From positions 1 through 64,000 of the forward strand of contig CAVUZI010000014.1 in assembly GCA_963745955.1 (NCBI GenBank): a stretch of DNA of 64,000 nucleotides. The letters are read 5' to 3'. The notes beneath the pieces are model-generated. The model saw nothing but the letters and a program-made list of their open reading frames with translations, was not told the DNA's origin and made no database searches. Source of the stretch: Bog-756 sp963745955 (GTDB lineage: Bacteria > Actinomycetota > Acidimicrobiia > Acidimicrobiales > RAAP-2). Below, in pieces: positions 61,256-64,000 of this stretch. Numbering within the stretch: the first letter of the stretch is position 1; each line of letters starts with the position of its first letter. A program made the position numbers and the translations under genes.

Positions 61256-62899
61256 TCAGGACACCGATGACGGGGTGGTGTCGGAATCGTCGGCCGGCAG
61301 CGTGATGGGTGCACCGCTGTCCTCGGGCACGAGTGTCGGGGTCGAACGGTTCAGGGTCTCCCCCCGGAAGAACGACGGGCTGCCGAACCGCATCAACAGC
61401 ATGGCCACCGTGCCCACCAGTGCCGCCACGAGGGCGATGAGGAAGACGCCACCCACGTCCGAGTGCGGTGCGAACGGCAGGTGCCAGGAGGTGTAGCTCT
61501 GGGCCTGGACGTTGTCGTAGTTCCAGTCCTCCCACAGGCTCCAGCCCATGAAGAAGTAGAGGATCACCCCTCCGAGCAGCGGGAGGATGCCCTTCATCCA
61601 CAGGTCTCGCCGGCTGCGGGTGAGCACCTTCCGGTAGTACCAGGCGCAGGTGAAGCCGGTGAGACCGTAGTAGAAGGCGATGTAGATCCCGATGGCGGTG
61701 ACCGCGTCGGGGATGAGATTGCCTCCGGCGAAGTGGTTGAAGGCCACATACAGCACGATGGAGACGGCCCCCATGACCACTGTCGAGACGGTCGGGGTCA
61801 GGTAGCGCTTGTGGATCCGGCCGAAGGCGTCGGGGATGGCCTTGTAGGTCGCCATCGACAGCGTGGTCCGTGCCGTGGGCAGGATGGTGGTCTGGGTCGA
61901 CGCGGTGGCCGAGGTGAGCACCATCAGGATGAGAAGACGGGCGGCGATCGAACCGATTGTCGAATGGCCGAACACCGCGCCCCCGAGGGCGGAGAACACG
62001 TCGCTGTAGTTGTCCGGGTTGGCCAGTCCGATGCCGGTCTTGCCCACGCCGGCGAAGGCCTGGGCCCCCAGGGTGACGATGAAGTAGATGACGAGCAACA
62101 AGACGGTCGAGATGATGGCGGCCAGGCCCGGGTTGCGTTCGCGCTCGGATGTCTCCTCGTTGATCGACACCGAGGTGTCCCATCCCCAGTAGATGAACAG
62201 CATCAGGGTGAGCCCGGCGATGATCTTCGAGAACGAGGGGCCGTGGAAGGGGTTGAACCAGCTCCAGCTGAGGGCGAGGTGGCTGGCCGGTGCCTTGCCG
62301 ATGGCCACCCGCACCAGGGCCACGACGGCGAACAGGGTGAGGACGATCACCTCGACGGAGAGGAGGATCCGCTGGATCCTGGCCGAGAGCTCGATGCCCC
62401 GGTAGCAGATGTAGGTGAGGAGCACGATGAAGAGCACGCCGACGAGCAGGACCCACCCGCTGGTGGGGTCTTCACCGATGCCCTTGGCCCCGAAGAGCAG
62501 GAACCCGTACTGGCCGCTCACCTGGGCCAGGCTGGCCATGACCAGGACGTCGGAGGCGATGATGCCCCAACCCCCCAGCCAGCCCACCCACGGCCCGAAG
62601 GTCCGCGTCCCCCAGGTGAACGTCGTGCCGCAGTCGGGGTCTGCCTTGTTGAGCTCGCTGTACCCGATGGACACGAAGAGCATGGGGACGAAGGCCAGCA
62701 CGACGATGATGGGCGAGAGCACGCCGACCGCCACCACGATCAGGCCGAGGGTGGCCGCCAGGCTGTAGGCCGGAGCCGTGGAGGCCACGCCGATCACGAT
62801 GTTCGAGACCAGGCTCACCGCATTCGACTTCAGGCCCTTCTCGACGGGCGCCTCGGCCGGCTGGTCCGGGTTGGCGATGGGGGAGGCTGCGTCGGCCAT
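61256..62899 (-). CDS. APC-superfamily amino acid permease
   Basis: The product has 547 residues. It has the APC pattern: GLKSNAVSLVSNIVIGVAS (TM1 with the unwound glycine region), GSxT-like GTTFTWGTRTFGPWVGWLGG, about 12-14 transmembrane helices (e.g. VLLVGVLFIVLLTYICYRG, ILLSVEVIVLTLFAVVALV) and a soluble C-terminal tail. It probably imports an amino acid or amine. ATG 62899 is one base after the gdhA stop, so it is translationally coupled to gdhA, suggesting glutamate/ammonium-linked transport. Confidence 0.92.
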   Translation of the reverse strand: MADAASPIANPDQPAEAPVEKGLKSNAVSLVSNIVIGVASTAPAYSLAATLGLIVVAVGVLSPIIVVLAFVPMLFVSIGYSELNKADPDCGTTFTWGTRTFGPWVGWLGGWGIIASDVLVMASLAQVSGQYGFLLFGAKGIGEDPTSGWVLLVGVLFIVLLTYICYRGIELSARIQRILLSVEVIVLTLFAVVALVRVAIGKAPASHLALSWSWFNPFHGPSFSKIIAGLTLMLFIYWGWDTSVSINEETSERERNPGLAAIISTVLLLVIYFIVTLGAQAFAGVGKTGIGLANPDNYSDVFSALGGAVFGHSTIGSIAARLLILMVLTSATASTQTTILPTARTTLSMATYKAIPDAFGRIHKRYLTPTVSTVVMGAVSIVLYVAFNHFAGGNLIPDAVTAIGIYIAFYYGLTGFTCAWYYRKVLTRSRRDLWMKGILPLLGGVILYFFMGWSLWEDWNYDNVQAQSYTSWHLPFAPHSDVGGVFLIALVAALVGTVAMLLMRFGSPSFFRGETLNRSTPTLVPEDSGAPITLPADDSDTTPSSVS

Positions 62900-62900
62900 G

Positions 62901-64000
62901 TCAGATCGGGCTCTCGTCGAGCATGGCGTCGGCCACCTTGACGAAACCGGCGATGTTCGCACCGGCCACGTAGTCGCCCGGCCGGTCGTACTCCGCGGCG
63001 GTCCGGAGGACGGTCTCGTGGATCCGTCGCATGATCTCTTGGAGGCGTCCGTCGACTTCCGCCGGTGACCACTGGGCCAGCTGCATGTCCTGGGCCATCT
63101 CCAGACCTGACACCGCCACACCCCCTGCGTTCGATGCCTTGCTCGGAGCGTACAGCACGCCGCCGGCGGCCAGGCGCTCCATGGCCTCGGGCACGGTGGG
63201 CATGTTCGCCCCCTCGGCCACCAGGATGACCCCACCCTTCACCAGGCTGTCTGCGTCCTTGCCGTAGATCTCGTCCTGGGTGGCGCTCGGAAAGGCACAC
63301 TGCGCGGGCACACTCCAGAGGCCGTTGTCCTCGCCGGCCACGGCGGGATGGTAGGTCGACCGGGGGAACTTCTCCGCGTACTCGCTGATCCGGCCCCGGC
63401 GCTCGTTCTTTAGGCATTTGACCCATTCGAGCTTGTTCTCGGTCGATGGCGTCGGGATCGTGGATGAACCCGTCGGAGTCGGAGAGGGTGACGGTTCGAG
63501 CTCCCAGTTCGATGAGCTTCTCGACCGTGAACTGCGCCACGTTCCCGCTGCCCGAGACGAGGCAGGTCTTGCCCTCCAGGACGTCCCCCCGGGTGGCCAG
63601 CATCTCGCGGGCGAAGTACACGACGCCGTACCCGGTGGCTTCCTGGCGGATATGGGAGCCACCCCATTTGATCCCTTTTCCGGTGAGCGCGCCCACGAAA
63701 CGCTTGGCGATGCGCTTGTACTGTCCGAAGAGATAGCCGATCTCGCGCTCGCCCACCCCGATGTCTCCGGCGGGCACGTCGGTGAACTCTCCGATGTAGG
63801 GGTAGAGCTCGGTCATGAACGACTGGCAGAACCGGCGGATCTCCGATTCGCTCCGCCCCTTCGGGTCGAAGTCCGAACCCCCCTTGGCCCCGCCCATCGG
63901 CAAGGTGGTCAGGGAGTTCTTCAAGGTCTGCTCGAAGGCCAGGAACTTGAGGAGGCCCGGGCTCACCGTCGGATGGAATCGCAACCCGCCCTTGTAGGGG
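62901..64000 (-). CDS. gdhA: NADP-type glutamate dehydrogenase (one frameshift, 5' end outside)
   Basis: About 365 residues of the C-terminal part are in the window. PYKGGLRFHP, the substrate/catalytic segment PMGGAKGGSDFDPKGRSE (catalytic Lys present), PAGDIGVGEREIGYLFGQY, the Rossmann VSGSGNVAQFTVEKL and NAGGVAVSGLEMAQD are those of hexameric GDH. It aminates 2-oxoglutarate to glutamate with NADPH. A +1 shift near 63420 separates DPDAIDRE from NKLEWVKCLK. The start lies beyond 64000. Forms an operon with the APC permease. Confidence 0.93.

Noticed and set aside
735..63430. Programmed +1 frameshifting
   Set aside because: No shared slippery site or stimulatory structure is visible, and the shifts occur in unrelated genes; sequence error is simpler.

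Overview
The window is a high-GC actinobacterial chromosome segment. The evidence is an FhaA-like DUF3662-FHA protein, a mycothiol-dependent maleylpyruvate-isomerase-type protein, mycobacterial-type GH15 trehalases and a Rv1284-like beta carbonic anhydrase, with many GTG/TTG starts and ATGA/GTGA gene overlaps. An Acidimicrobiia-like bacterium is my best guess, but no rRNA or other marker settles this.

Region 1 (1 to about 9.45 kb, perhaps 11.55 kb) is accessory DNA. Two related integrative elements sit in tandem, each starting with the 3' part of a tRNA-Gly(GCC)-like gene and each closing with the same 83-bp repeat. The downstream element (4549-9453) has a tyrosine integrase, an overlapping archaeo-eukaryotic-primase/DEAD-helicase gene of the type called TOTE, and an Xre/RES toxin-antitoxin pair. 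The upstream element (1-4548) is a deletion derivative: integrase and helicase survive only as ends, the helicase remnant is split by a 2634-bp IS21-family insertion with a clean ATCCC target duplication, and the toxin-antitoxin slot holds HicAB instead. A secreted beta-propeller gene and a degraded att-like sequence (11522-11553) follow.

Region 2 (11.7-24.1 kb) is mostly minus-strand sugar-phosphate metabolism: zwf, a DUF2090 aldolase-like gene and a HAD phosphatase in one operon, then an SDR, a GH15 trehalase/glucoamylase, a short transketolase and an HSL esterase. It ends with a beta carbonic anhydrase, an epoxide hydrolase, a VOC protein and a cysteine-less DksA-like protein. Region 3 (24.5-31 kb) has an acetolactate-synthase-like enzyme, a channel-like membrane protein, an acyl-CoA synthetase, and a broken DMT-transporter/TetR junction.

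Region 4 (31-45 kb) looks like a stress/redox island: UBP zinc finger, DHA2-type MFS pump, type II NADH dehydrogenase, FtsH, double universal stress protein, disulfide oxidoreductase, muconolactone-isomerase-like protein, SDR, PRC-barrel protein and a second GH15. A recurrent 18-bp core, ACCAGGGWCWYYCACNGG, occurs six times, mostly upstream of genes in regions 2 and 4, and may mark a shared regulon. Region 5 (45-64 kb) has a fatty acyl-CoA ligase, gpsA, a phasin/histone-like protein, a Baeyer-Villiger monooxygenase-double SDR-amidohydrolase operon, a GH38 mannosidase coupled to a SIS isomerase, a DUF3662-FHA protein, a GNAT, an APC permease and gdhA running off the right edge.

Many genes, including housekeeping ones, are broken by single frameshifts. 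Nearly all shift the reading frame by +1, as a one-base insertion would. Insertion-biased sequencing error is the simplest explanation, so most 'broken' genes outside the first 4.5 kb should not be taken as true pseudogenes.
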